This document shows positions 1 through 5,485 of a stretch of DNA of 5,485 nucleotides, one piece after another. Within the stretch, counting starts at the first letter, position 1; every line of letters begins with the position of its first letter. The notes beneath the pieces are model-generated. The model searched no databases, was not told the origin of the DNA, and saw nothing but the letters and a program-made list of their open reading frames with translations. This DNA comes from Actinomycetota bacterium (lineage in GTDB: Bacteria > Actinomycetota > Actinomycetes > S36-B12 > CAIYMF01), in NCBI GenBank assembly GCA_009699025.1, contig WLOZ01000160.1, forward strand, positions 1 through 5,485, read 5' to 3'. A program made the position numbers and the translations under genes.

Positions 1-89
1 CGCTCCTTCAGCTCATCGAGGGTGACGCACGCCTGACGCTCGGCCAGGTCGATGCGAACACCGTCGATGATGTCGTCGAGCACGCTCAT
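1..89 (-). CDS. trpC: Indole-3-glycerol phosphate synthase, N-terminal 29 codons (cut by window edge)
   Basis: Only the start of the gene is present; the rest lies beyond position 1. The visible protein begins [12 protein letters not shown] and continues through an LAERQ segment to LDELKE. This matches the N-terminal helix typical of actinobacterial TrpC. TrpC is a cytoplasmic (beta/alpha)8-barrel enzyme that closes the ring of CdRP (1-(2-carboxyphenylamino)-1-deoxyribulose 5-phosphate), giving indole-3-glycerol phosphate, CO2 and water. No catalytic residue falls inside the window, so the call rests on the N-terminal match plus the upstream trpE context. The ATG at 89-87 is the natural start because the family usually begins MSVL. 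No Shine-Dalgarno sequence precedes it, and a TACCCT hexamer ends 6 nt upstream, which suggests leaderless expression. The gap to the preceding DUF2752 gene is 37 bp. Confidence 0.88.
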   Translation of the reverse strand, partial: MSVLDDIIDGVRIDLAERQACVTLDELKE

Positions 90-95
90 GAGACG

Positions 96-101
96 AGGGT
101 A
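96..101 (-). promoter_or_regulatory. Candidate -10 element (TACCCT) of a leaderless trpC promoter
   Basis: On the minus strand TACCCT fits the actinobacterial TANNNT -10 pattern. It lies exactly 6 nt before the A of the trpC ATG, the spacing expected if transcription starts on the start codon. The interval has no purine-rich ribosome-binding site, which fits leaderless translation. No good -35 hexamer sits at 16-19 bp; the nearest TTGACN-like match (CTGACC, overlapping the DUF2752 stop) is about 23 bp away. TANNNT is common by chance, so this is only suggestive. Confidence 0.35.
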
Positions 102-126
102 ACGAGGTCGACGCTGGAGTGCGCGG

Positions 127-540
127 TCAGGCTAGACCCGAGCCGAGATAGGCCCCCACCGGCAGGTTGCGAACCACGGTCCACACCACGACGAGAGCCA
201 CCGACGACCACAGCACCAACCGTGGCGGCACTGGCAGGGTCGGCATCGGTCGGTCGTTCCAGCGGTTCACCAGCCATACGAGCCAGGCCACCACGGCGAC
301 CGGCGCGAGGAGCACTACCAGCAGGTTGTGGTCGGCCGCCGCACCCACATCACCCGAGACCAGGGCACGAACGCACCGCAGTCCTCCGCAGAGCGGGCAG
401 TCGAGCCCCGTCAGTAGCTTGGTCGGACAGGTCGGGTAGCGGCCCGGCACGTTGGGGTCGACAAGTGCGAGCAGGGCGCAACCCGCGAGCGAGGCAGCGC
501 CGACGGCGAGCGGCATGCGGACTCGCGTCAGCCGGCTCAT
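127..540 (-). CDS. DUF2752 family membrane protein
   Basis: This is a 137-residue integral membrane protein of unknown function. Predicted helices lie at about residues 11-27, 72-91 and 107-124. The DUF2752 signature is clear: CP at 38-39, then [12 protein letters not shown] at 44-55, followed by a DHN motif (70-72) that opens the second helix, and an RNLP motif (124-127) near the C-terminus. Cys38, Cys48 and Cys51 are the conserved cysteines; C48-x2-C51 could bind metal or be redox-active, which is inference. Cys56 is additional. Length is normal for the family. It starts 9 bp after the histidine kinase stop with only a weak ribosome-binding sequence (TGGCGG), so it is probably translated from the same message. 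DUF2752 genes often sit just upstream of trpC in actinobacteria. No enzymatic role should be assigned. Confidence 0.9.
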   Translation of the reverse strand: MSRLTRVRMPLAVGAASLAGCALLALVDPNVPGRYPTCPTKLLTGLDCPLCGGLRCVRALVSGDVGAAADHNLLVVLLAPVAVVAWLVWLVNRWNDRPMPTLPVPPRLVLWSSVALVVVWTVVRNLPVGAYLGSGLA

Positions 541-549
541 GCCGCCAGC

Positions 550-1995
550 CTACGTGCGCCCACGCGGGATGGTCACTGTAAAGCGGGCGCCTCCCTCGTT
601 GGCGTGACCGGCCTCGGCCCTACCTCCCAGCCGCCCCGCCAGCCCGCCCACCAGCGCGAGGCCGATGCCGGTTCCGACCTGACGCACCCCGCGGTACCGC
701 GAGTGGAGCTCCTCAGGCACGAACGCCACCGAAAGGTCGTCTTCGGTGAGTCCGGGTCCTCCGTCGCGTACCTCGATCACAGCGTGGTCAGCCCCCTCGG
801 CCCGCACCGACAGCACGATGGGAGCGCCGGCGGGCGTGACGCGCAGGGCGTTCTCGGCAAGGTTGTCGACGATCTGTCGCAGGCGCAGCGGATCGGTGAC
901 GGCACGCAGCGGTTCAGCCGGCGCCTCGAGGTGGAACAGCACGCCGTCGCGGTCGCACCGGTCGCCCCAGACATCGCCCGCACTGAGGGCAAACTCACGC
1001 AGGTCGACGTCACTCATGTTGAGCCTGAGGTCGACCGCGCCAGCGCGGCTGAGTTCGAGCAGGTCGCTGACGAGGCGCTCGAGGCGGTCTGACTCGCCCA
1101 CGAGGATCGCCCCAGTGCGACCGACCTCGTCGCCGGTCACGACGCCGTCCTTGAGTGCCTCGGCGTAGCCCTTCACCGCGGTGAGGGGGGTTCGCAACTC
1201 GTGCGACACCGACATCAGGAACGCCCTCTGCCGGTTCTCGCTCACGGCCAGAGCCGCTGCCAACCGGTTGAGGGACTCGGCGATCTCGGCCACCTCGGCG
1301 GGGCCGGCAGGCGTGAGCCTCACGTCGCGCTCGCCGGTGCTGAGCCGCTCTGCCGCGCGGGCCGCTTCGGTGAGGCTGCGGGTGACCCTGCGCGAGGCCA
1401 GCCAGCCGACGAGGGCCGACAGCACGAGCCCCACAGCTAGGGCCAGCAGCATTCGCCTCAGCAGGGTCGTTGCCGGGGCCGTCGCCACCTGGGCCTGCTG
1501 CACGAGCACTATTCCCTGACGTCCGCGCAGCGGGCGACCCTCGACGAGAACCAGCCCTTCCGCGGTATCGCGGGTGACCGACACCAGTCGGCCCTCGAGC
1601 AACTCCTCGAAGTCGGCCTGGAGCAGTGGGGAACTGGCCACTGCGCCCGCGCGGATGACGTAGCCCACGATGCCCTGCTCGTCGAGGGCCTGCACACGAT
1701 CTCGCAACTCCCCCTCGGGCACGTTTCCGGCGCGCTCGCCCCCCAGGAGCCCCACAATGATGTCGGCCTGCTGGGCAAGTGACGCCCGCGCCTGGACGTT
1801 GGCTGACTGGCGCACCAGCGGGTAGGCCACCAGACCTGACACGAGCACGGTGAGCACAGCCACACCCGCCGTGAGCAGAGCGGTTCTGGTTGCGAGGGTC
1901 ATCCGACTACGAACGCCCTGCGGGGCATCAACCTCCGGAATCGCGGGCGGGACCGCTGCTCCGTCACTCATCGACATCGGGGGTATCGGCGGCAT
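550..1995 (-). CDS. Membrane sensor histidine kinase (HAMP-HisKA-HATPase_c)
   Basis: This sensor kinase of 481 residues should autophosphorylate in response to an unknown envelope signal and pass phosphate to the adjacent response regulator. Visible order: cytoplasmic N-tail; TM1 at about 37-60; an extracytoplasmic segment of about 115 residues (61-178) with no family I recognise; TM2 at about 180-200; HAMP at about 201-253; HisKA with phospho-acceptor His265 in SVSHELRTP; HATPase_c with N box DNLAENALRVTP (377-388), G1 box DGGPGL (411-416) and G2 box GTGIGLAL (441-448). All catalytic boxes are intact. The start is uncertain. ATG at 1995 is preceded by GGGGG at a 5-nt spacing and overlaps the regulator gene by 32 bp. 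ATGs at 1977 and 1971 give shorter overlaps but lack a Shine-Dalgarno match. The N-tail before TM1 is rich in proline and acidic residues and does not help choose. The ligand cannot be inferred from the sensor region. Confidence 0.93.
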   Translation of the reverse strand: MPPIPPMSMSDGAAVPPAIPEVDAPQGVRSRMTLATRTALLTAGVAVLTVLVSGLVAYPLVRQSANVQARASLAQQADIIVGLLGGERAGNVPEGELRDRVQALDEQGIVGYVIRAGAVASSPLLQADFEELLEGRLVSVTRDTAEGLVLVEGRPLRGRQGIVLVQQAQVATAPATTLLRRMLLALAVGLVLSALVGWLASRRVTRSLTEAARAAERLSTGERDVRLTPAGPAEVAEIAESLNRLAAALAVSENRQRAFLMSVSHELRTPLTAVKGYAEALKDGVVTGDEVGRTGAILVGESDRLERLVSDLLELSRAGAVDLRLNMSDVDLREFALSAGDVWGDRCDRDGVLFHLEAPAEPLRAVTDPLRLRQIVDNLAENALRVTPAGAPIVLSVRAEGADHAVIEVRDGGPGLTEDDLSVAFVPEELHSRYRGVRQVGTGIGLALVGGLAGRLGGRAEAGHANEGGARFTVTIPRGRT

Positions 1996-2725
1996 CGGAG
2001 CCCCCGACCGACGATGGTCGGTCGGCCCCGTACCCCACCCCTCGCACGGTGCGAATAGGACTGGCGTCGCCCAACTTGGCCCGCACCTGCGCCACGTGCA
2101 CGTCGACCGTTCTCGTGCCGACCACCGCGGCGTACCCCCACACCTCGCTCAGGAGTTGCTCGCGGCTGAGGATGCGCCCGGGACGCTCCATGAGGTGTGC
2201 GAGCAGGTCAAACTCAGTGGCGGTGAAGGCCACCTCCTCTCCATCGACGGTCACCCGACGGGCCGAGCGGTCGAGGCAGACCCGTCCGAGAGTGATCTGC
2301 CCGCCCTCCGACATCGGCACGGCAGCACGACGGACGACCGACTTCACCCGGGCCACGAGCTCGCGGGGTGAGAACGGCTTGGTCACGTAGTCGTCGCCAC
2401 CCATCTCGAGCCCCAGCACGCGGTCGATCTCGTCGTCGCGAGCGGTGCAGAAGATGATCGGCGTCCAGTTGCCCTCGGCCCGCAGTGCGCGGCACACCTG
2501 GGTGCCGTCGAGTTGAGGCAGACCGACGTCGAGGATGATCGCCACCGGGTGGAGAGCACGCACCGCGGCAAGCCCACTGACGCCATCGGCCGCCACATGC
2601 ACCCCGAAGCCCTCACGCGACAGGTACAGGCGCAGGAGGTCGGAGATCGCTCGCTCGTCCTCGACGACGAGGACCAGTCCCTTCACCTGCTCGACGACTG
2701 TCACCCCCCAAGGATTCCACGCCAT
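1964..2725 (-). CDS. OmpR/PhoB-family response regulator
   Basis: This DNA-binding response regulator of 253 residues is almost certainly the partner of the kinase it overlaps. The receiver domain (about 17-133) has acidic-pocket residues Glu22 and Asp23, phospho-acceptor Asp66 in LDVGLPQLDG, Thr94 and Lys116 in the KPF motif. The winged-helix effector (about 144-232) shows FTATEFDLL, the RPGRILSREQLL segment, the recognition region RTVDVHVAQVRAKLG and the closing GVGY. The residue after GVGY is Gly where Arg is usual. A tail of about 21 residues rich in Ser, Asp and Gly extends beyond the normal domain end and carries the hairpin at 2004-2025. The ATG at 2725 gives a 16-residue leader before the first beta strand and has no clear ribosome-binding site. 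GTG starts at 2704 (GGGGG directly adjacent) or 2686 (giving MKGLVLVVEDE) are plausible alternatives. Target genes are unknown; the surrounding trp genes are candidates by position only. Confidence 0.94.
   Translation of the reverse strand: MAWNPWGVTVVEQVKGLVLVVEDERAISDLLRLYLSREGFGVHVAADGVSGLAAVRALHPVAIILDVGLPQLDGTQVCRALRAEGNWTPIIFCTARDDEIDRVLGLEMGGDDYVTKPFSPRELVARVKSVVRRAAVPMSEGGQITLGRVCLDRSARRVTVDGEEVAFTATEFDLLAHLMERPGRILSREQLLSEVWGYAAVVGTRTVDVHVAQVRAKLGDASPIRTVRGVGYGADRPSSVGGSDAADTPDVDE
2004..2025 (-). promoter_or_regulatory. Perfect 9-bp stem-loop before the kinase start
   Basis: The arms CCGACCGAC (2025-2017 on the minus strand) and GTCGGTCGG (2012-2004) are exact reverse complements around a CATC tetraloop. 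It lies in the 3' tail of the regulator gene, beyond the DNA-binding domain. The 3' arm includes two bases of the GGGGG run (2005-2001) that precedes the kinase ATG at 1995. A folded stem would therefore partly hide the probable ribosome-binding site. No U-tract follows, so it is not an intrinsic terminator. That it regulates the kinase is inference. Confidence 0.5.
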
Positions 2726-2741
2726 CGAGGCGCCGGTGCCG

Positions 2742-2747
2742 AAAGTA
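2742..2747 (-). promoter_or_regulatory. Weak candidate -10 element (TACTTT) for the two-component genes
   Basis: The 80-bp gap between the HGxxPAAW gene and the response regulator (2726-2805) has no convincing terminator. On the minus strand TACTTT fits TANNNT and would place a transcript start about 9-10 nt before the ATG at 2725. No acceptable -35 lies at 16-19 bp; a CTGACC is 22 bp upstream. Immediately upstream of the hexamer is a short inverted repeat, CGCT-N4-AGCG (2749-2760), which could be an operator but may be chance. Confidence 0.22.
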
Positions 2748-2805
2748 GCGCTTGCCAGCGTTCGGGGTTGGTCAGGAGTGGCTCGGCCCGGCTCAGGGCT
2801 CGACC

Positions 2806-3033
2806 CTAGTCAGTCGCGGAGGACGCGCCATCGTGACGCGGAACCGCCCCGAGCCCAGCCATCTGCATGACCTTGCCCACGACGACACCCACCACGAAGA
2901 TCGCGAACGACGACCAGAACATCCACGACTGGTTGAGGATCAGTCCGAGCCCGCCCCAGAGGAACGCACTGATCATGATGATGACCGCGGTCCAGGCCGC
3001 CGGTGTTTGGCCGTGGTTGTCGTGCTCGGACAT
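2806..3033 (-). CDS. HGxxPAAW family small membrane protein (DUF6704-type)
   Basis: A small integral membrane protein of 75 residues and unknown function. The family-defining motif HGQTPAAW is at residues 7-14, directly before the first of two predicted membrane helices (about 14-33 and 37-55). A short polar tail follows GKVMQMAGLG. Length and layout are normal for this actinobacterial family, whose genes usually lie in trp loci between the TIGR02234-type membrane protein and trpC, as here. The ATG at 3033 is well supported by AGGAG 8 nt upstream, the best ribosome-binding site in the window. It begins 60 bp after the preceding gene. No biochemical role is known to me; a link to Trp physiology rests on gene neighbourhood only. 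Confidence 0.92.
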   Translation of the reverse strand: MSEHDNHGQTPAAWTAVIIMISAFLWGGLGLILNQSWMFWSSFAIFVVGVVVGKVMQMAGLGAVPRHDGASSATD

Positions 3034-3041
3034 CGGTCGGT

Positions 3042-3046
3042 CTCCT
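3042..3046 (-). promoter_or_regulatory. Strong Shine-Dalgarno site of the HGxxPAAW gene
   Basis: The minus strand reads AGGAG followed by 8 nt and the ATG at 3033. It is the only near-consensus ribosome-binding site among the genes here, which suggests this small gene is translated independently rather than by coupling. Confidence 0.75.
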
Positions 3047-3053
3047 ATCGATC

Positions 3054-3075
3054 GGGACGAGGCCTTGATCGTCCC
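3054..3075 (-). promoter_or_regulatory. Perfect 7-bp hairpin in the gap before the HGxxPAAW gene
   Basis: On the minus strand GGGACGA (3075-3069) pairs exactly with TCGTCCC (3060-3054) around an 8-nt loop. The stem ends 7 nt before the AGGAG ribosome-binding site and leaves that site exposed. No T-run follows, so a canonical intrinsic terminator is unlikely. It could be an mRNA-stabilising or processing structure that raises expression of the downstream small gene, or a protein-binding palindrome; these are guesses. Confidence 0.45.
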
Positions 3076-3093
3076 ACATGCCCAGTCGACCGC

Positions 3094-3723
3094 TCAGCCG
3101 GTGGGGTCTTCGCCGCGATCGAGCGCCTGCCATACCGTCACGGGATCGGAGGGCCGCGCCGCTGACTGAGCTGCTAAGCCCTCGGCAGCATCTGGCCGAG
3201 TGTGCTCGAACCGGCGGCTCAGGCCGGACCACCCTCCCGGAGCGACGAGTGCGAGCAGGCCTCCGAGCAGCACCGCGACCAGTCCTAGCACGGAGAGGGC
3301 AGGGGGCAGGGTCGAGCGCTCCACGATCACAGCCACACTTCCGTCGATCGCCCGGGGCAGGGTTGCCGCCACGTCGGCCAGCCCCCCGAGAACTACTCCG
3401 CGCAGCAACCCCACCAGCACCACCAGTGACACGCCCACCAGGAGTGCTGCGATCAGCAACCGCGCCGCACCCCGCGCCGCCAGCAGGCCTCCCACGGCGG
3501 CGAGCGCCAGCAGCGCCACGGCCCGGCCAGCCGGCAGACACACGGATCCGTCGAGGGGGATGCTCGCACCCGCAACGGCGGTTGCCGCGACGGCCCACGT
3601 CATCGACTGCGACAGCAGCAACAGCAGCGCTCCCGCAGCGATCAGGCTGAGCGAGACCGGTCTCGAACGCGACGCCCCCGCAGCTCCCGCAGCCCCCTCA
3701 GCCCCCGCAGCCCCCTCAGCCAT
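3094..3723 (-). CDS. Trp biosynthesis-associated membrane protein (TIGR02234 / PF09534 type)
   Basis: An integral membrane protein of 209 residues with four predicted helices at about 22-40, 66-84, 88-110 and 141-161. The features resemble the trp-operon-associated family: a helix-1 end with MTW (41-43), a WSGLSRRFE segment after the last helix (165-173), and the C-terminal WQALDRGEDPT (198-208). The region between helices 1 and 2 and the loop between helices 3 and 4 are probably extracytoplasmic. The ATG at 3723 overlaps the trpE stop by 8 bp (ATGGCTGA), implying translational coupling; there is no clear Shine-Dalgarno sequence. Residues 2-16 are a low-complexity Ala/Gly/Glu stretch encoded by tandem repeats and look lineage-specific rather than part of the fold. 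Function is unknown; membership in trp loci is the main clue. Confidence 0.92.
   Translation of the reverse strand: MAEGAAGAEGAAGAAGASRSRPVSLSLIAAGALLLLLSQSMTWAVAATAVAGASIPLDGSVCLPAGRAVALLALAAVGGLLAARGAARLLIAALLVGVSLVVLVGLLRGVVLGGLADVAATLPRAIDGSVAVIVERSTLPPALSVLGLVAVLLGGLLALVAPGGWSGLSRRFEHTRPDAAEGLAAQSAARPSDPVTVWQALDRGEDPTG
3676..3720 (-). repeat. Five 9-bp tandem repeats directly after a start codon
   Basis: Immediately after the ATG at 3723-3721 the minus strand reads five units of consensus GCTGNGGGG: GAGGGG, GCGGGG, GAGGGG, GCGGGA and GCGGGG endings after GCT/GCT-like openings. They encode [15 protein letters not shown]. The unit is a multiple of three, so gain or loss of copies would stay in frame. 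The first unit also contains the trpE stop codon (TGA at 3718-3716), so the repeat starts exactly at the trpE/membrane-protein junction. Confidence 0.85.
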
Positions 3724-5290
3724 CGCCGGCAGGTCTCATGGTGGCCGCCACAGAGACGGCCCTCAGCACTGCCGCTGCCTTGGCCGAGCACTCGGCGTCC
3801 TCAGTTTCCGCAACCGAGTCGGCCACAATGCCCGCCCCAGCCTGCACATGCGCGACACCGTTGCGGATCACCGCCGTGCGAATCGCGATGGCCGTGTCGA
3901 GGTCGCCGGCAAAGTCGAGGTACCCGATGATCCCGCCGTACACCCCGCGCCGCGACGGCTCAAGCTCGTCGATGATCTGCATGGCTCGCGGCTTCGGCGC
4001 GCCCGACAGGGTGCCGGCTGGGAAGGTCGCTGCCAGCAGGTCGTAGGCCGTGCGGCCCGGAGCCAGCCGCCCCACGACTGTCGACACCAGATGCATGACG
4101 TGCGAGTAGCGCTCGGTGGACATGAAATCGAGCACCTCAACGCTTCCGGGTTCGCACACACGCCCGAGGTCATTGCGCCCGAGGTCGACCAGCATCAGAT
4201 GCTCGGCCCGCTCCTTAGGGTCGGCCGCGAGTTCCTCCCCCAGCGCGGTATCGAGCTCGGGGGTCTCCCCGCGCGGGCGAGAGCCCGCGATCGGGTGCAG
4301 CAGAGCGTGACCCTCCTGCAGGGTCACCAGCGCCTCGGGGCTCGAACCCACCACGTCGAACGCGACCTCAGTGGGCAGGCTGCCGTCGACTGTAGGGGTG
4401 GTGACCGGGAAGCGGACGAGATACATGTAGGGCGACGGATTGGTGGCTCGTAATACCCGATAAACGTCGAGGGCCGTGGCCTCGGTGGGCTGATCGAACC
4501 GCTGCGACAGCACCACCTGGAACGCGTCACCAGCCCGGATGTGCTCGCGGCACCGCTCGACGCCTGCCCGGTAGTCGGCCGAACTGGTGCGGCGCGTGAA
4601 CACCGGCACTGCATCAGGGTCGTAGCGTGCCGCCGACGGCTCGGACGGAGTCGCAAGCGTCCGCTCCATACGATCGAGGCGAGCCACGGCGTCGGCCCAC
4701 GCATCGTCGACGTGCTCGTTAGTGGCGTTGTAATTGATCGCGTTGGCGATGAGCAGCACCGACCCGTCGGCGTGGTCGAGCACCGCAAGGTCGGTGGCCA
4801 GCAGCAGGCAGATCTCGGGGATGCCCAGCTCGTCGGGGTTCGCGTCTGGGAGGCGCTCCCAGCGTCTGACGGCGTCGTAGCTGATAGATCCGACCAGTCC
4901 GCCCGTGAGCGGTGGAAGCCCCGCGATGCGTGGGGTGTGCAACAGGTCGAGCGTGTCGCGCATCACGTCGAGCGGGTCGCCGTCGACATGGACGCCCACC
5001 GGTGACCGCCCCACCCACAGAGCCCTGCCGTCGACCTCGGTGAGCATGGCTGAGCAGGCGACCCCCACAAACGAGTAGCGCGACCACGTGCGGCCATGCT
5101 CGGCCGACTCCAGCAGGAAGGTACCGGCCCTCTCACCCGCCAGTTTGCGGTAGAGCCCCACGGGAGTCTCGCCGTCGGCGAGCAACCGACGGACCACGGG
5201 AATGACCCGCCGGTCCGCTGCAAGGACCCTGAACTCCTCGAGCCCCGGAGAGGCGGCACCCGTGAGTGACGGTCGCATCGACGCGCTCAT
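3716..5290 (-). CDS. trpE: Anthranilate synthase component I
   Basis: TrpE converts chorismate to anthranilate, using ammonia delivered by the TrpG glutaminase subunit (not in this window). This is the first committed step of tryptophan synthesis, in the cytoplasm. The protein has 524 residues, a normal length. The N-terminal regulatory domain carries LLES (59-62), and NPSPYMY lies at 284-290; both belong to the known tryptophan feedback pocket. The chorismate-binding domain shows PIAGSRPRG (333-341), an acidic pair Glu360/Glu363, LGRNDLGRV (370-378), YSHVMH (395-400), [10 protein letters not shown] (425-434), [10 protein letters not shown] (483-492) and Glu497/Glu500 for magnesium. Ala335 favours anthranilate synthase over aminodeoxychorismate synthase, which usually has Lys there. 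Ser337 replaces the usual Thr. The ATG at 5290 overlaps the hisI stop as ATGA. No leader peptide or attenuator can precede it locally, because hisI occupies the upstream sequence. Confidence 0.97.
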   Translation of the reverse strand: MSASMRPSLTGAASPGLEEFRVLAADRRVIPVVRRLLADGETPVGLYRKLAGERAGTFLLESAEHGRTWSRYSFVGVACSAMLTEVDGRALWVGRSPVGVHVDGDPLDVMRDTLDLLHTPRIAGLPPLTGGLVGSISYDAVRRWERLPDANPDELGIPEICLLLATDLAVLDHADGSVLLIANAINYNATNEHVDDAWADAVARLDRMERTLATPSEPSAARYDPDAVPVFTRRTSSADYRAGVERCREHIRAGDAFQVVLSQRFDQPTEATALDVYRVLRATNPSPYMYLVRFPVTTPTVDGSLPTEVAFDVVGSSPEALVTLQEGHALLHPIAGSRPRGETPELDTALGEELAADPKERAEHLMLVDLGRNDLGRVCEPGSVEVLDFMSTERYSHVMHLVSTVVGRLAPGRTAYDLLAATFPAGTLSGAPKPRAMQIIDELEPSRRGVYGGIIGYLDFAGDLDTAIAIRTAVIRNGVAHVQAGAGIVADSVAETEDAECSAKAAAVLRAVSVAATMRPAGDG

Positions 5291-5485
5291 CCCTTTGTCC
5301 CGTCTGCCGCGACGAGCAGTCCGTCGTCGAAGCAGCTCGCGTTGCCTGTGTGGCAGGCGGGGCCGGTCTGCCGCACCCGAAGCAGCACCGCATCGGCGTC
5401 GCAGTCGAGGCGCACCTCGACGACCTCCTGTTCGTGACCGCTGGTCTCACCCTTAACCCAGTACTCCTGGCGGCTACGACTCCAG
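5287..5485 (-). CDS. hisI: Phosphoribosyl-AMP cyclohydrolase, C-terminal 65 residues (cut by window edge)
   Basis: HisI opens the adenine ring of phosphoribosyl-AMP, the third step of histidine synthesis, in the cytoplasm. The first complete codon is at 5484. The visible part reads [17 protein letters not shown], then LDCDADA, then [12 protein letters not shown]. The aspartates of DCDAD match the family's magnesium ligands. The cysteine of DCD and the cysteines of ACHTG and SCF match the conserved zinc ligands. Asn-Ala between CHTG and SCF replaces the charged residues often seen there. No HisE (phosphoribosyl-ATP pyrophosphatase) domain follows: the protein ends about 14 residues after SCF, so this is a stand-alone HisI. 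Its TGA overlaps the trpE ATG, so the two are almost certainly co-transcribed and translationally coupled. Confidence 0.95.
   Translation of the reverse strand, partial: WSRSRQEYWVKGETSGHEQEVVEVRLDCDADAVLLRVRQTGPACHTGNASCFDDGLLVAADGTKG

Noticed and set aside
86..277. Minus-strand 63-codon frame ending just before trpC
   Set aside because: It is an alternative frame inside the DUF2752 gene, whose own frame has a clear family signature. Its overlap with the trpC start looks accidental.
604..1092. Plus-strand open frame of 162 codons opposite the kinase catalytic region
   Set aside because: Antisense shadow of the HATPase and HisKA coding region, with no recognisable protein features.
1850..2390. 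Plus-strand open frames opposite the response regulator
   Set aside because: They mirror the regulator codons, show no domain and have no ribosome-binding site; the minus-strand regulator has all its catalytic residues.
2784..2807. Possible terminator after the HGxxPAAW gene (AGGG/CCCT pairing and GGCTC repeats)
   Set aside because: The best stem is only 4-5 bp, the GGCTC copies are direct rather than inverted, and no T-run follows on the minus strand.
2810..3598. Minus-strand open frame of 262 codons across two membrane-protein genes and the gap
   Set aside because: It is an Arg/Gly-rich out-of-frame reading of the TIGR02234-type and HGxxPAAW genes, both of which match known families in their own frames.
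3200..4453. Plus-strand open frame of 417 codons opposite trpE and the membrane-protein gene
   Set aside because: The opposite strand encodes two well-recognised proteins. The plus-strand product is Arg/Ala/Pro/His-rich without any domain, typical of antisense frames in high-GC DNA.
5287..5485. A trp leader peptide or attenuator before trpE
   Set aside because: The upstream sequence codes for HisI up to the ATGA overlap, leaving no room for a leader and no Trp-codon cluster.

Overview
This is a tryptophan-biosynthesis locus from a high-GC actinobacterium. The base composition, the gene order hisI-trpE-(TIGR02234-type membrane protein)-(HGxxPAAW protein)-(DUF2752 protein)-trpC, and family-typical sequences in every gene all point there. 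The two small trp-linked membrane families are characteristic of Actinomycetota. I lean towards Propionibacteriales or a related order, but nothing in the window fixes the genus. All eight genes are on the minus strand, so transcription runs from high to low coordinates. Both outer genes, hisI and trpC, are cut by the window edges.

Layout in transcription order: (1) the 3' end of hisI (5485-5287, histidine pathway); (2) trpE (5290-3716), coupled to hisI by an ATGA overlap; (3) a four-helix Trp-operon-associated membrane protein (3723-3094), overlapping trpE by 8 bp and opening with five 9-bp tandem repeats; (4) a 60-bp gap with a 7-bp perfect hairpin and a strong AGGAG ribosome-binding site; (5) the small HGxxPAAW membrane protein (3033-2806); (6) an 80-bp gap that may hold a promoter; (7) an OmpR/PhoB-type response regulator (2725-1964) overlapping (8) a membrane sensor histidine kinase (1995-550), with a 9-bp perfect hairpin at the junction that partly covers the kinase's best Shine-Dalgarno-like sequence; (9) a DUF2752 membrane protein (540-127); (10) the first 29 codons of trpC (89-1), preceded by a TANNNT hexamer at the spacing expected of a leaderless promoter.

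Functionally, TrpE makes anthranilate from chorismate and TrpC makes indole-3-glycerol phosphate later in the same pathway. TrpG, TrpD, TrpF and TrpBA are not in the window. The three small membrane proteins have no established function, and their recurrence in actinobacterial trp loci suggests a shared envelope role. The most notable feature is the complete two-component system placed between the HGxxPAAW and DUF2752 genes, within an otherwise familiar trp gene order. The window contains no tRNA or rRNA gene, CRISPR array, insertion sequence, convincing intrinsic terminator or broken gene. There is no stretch of more than 80 bases without a gene.
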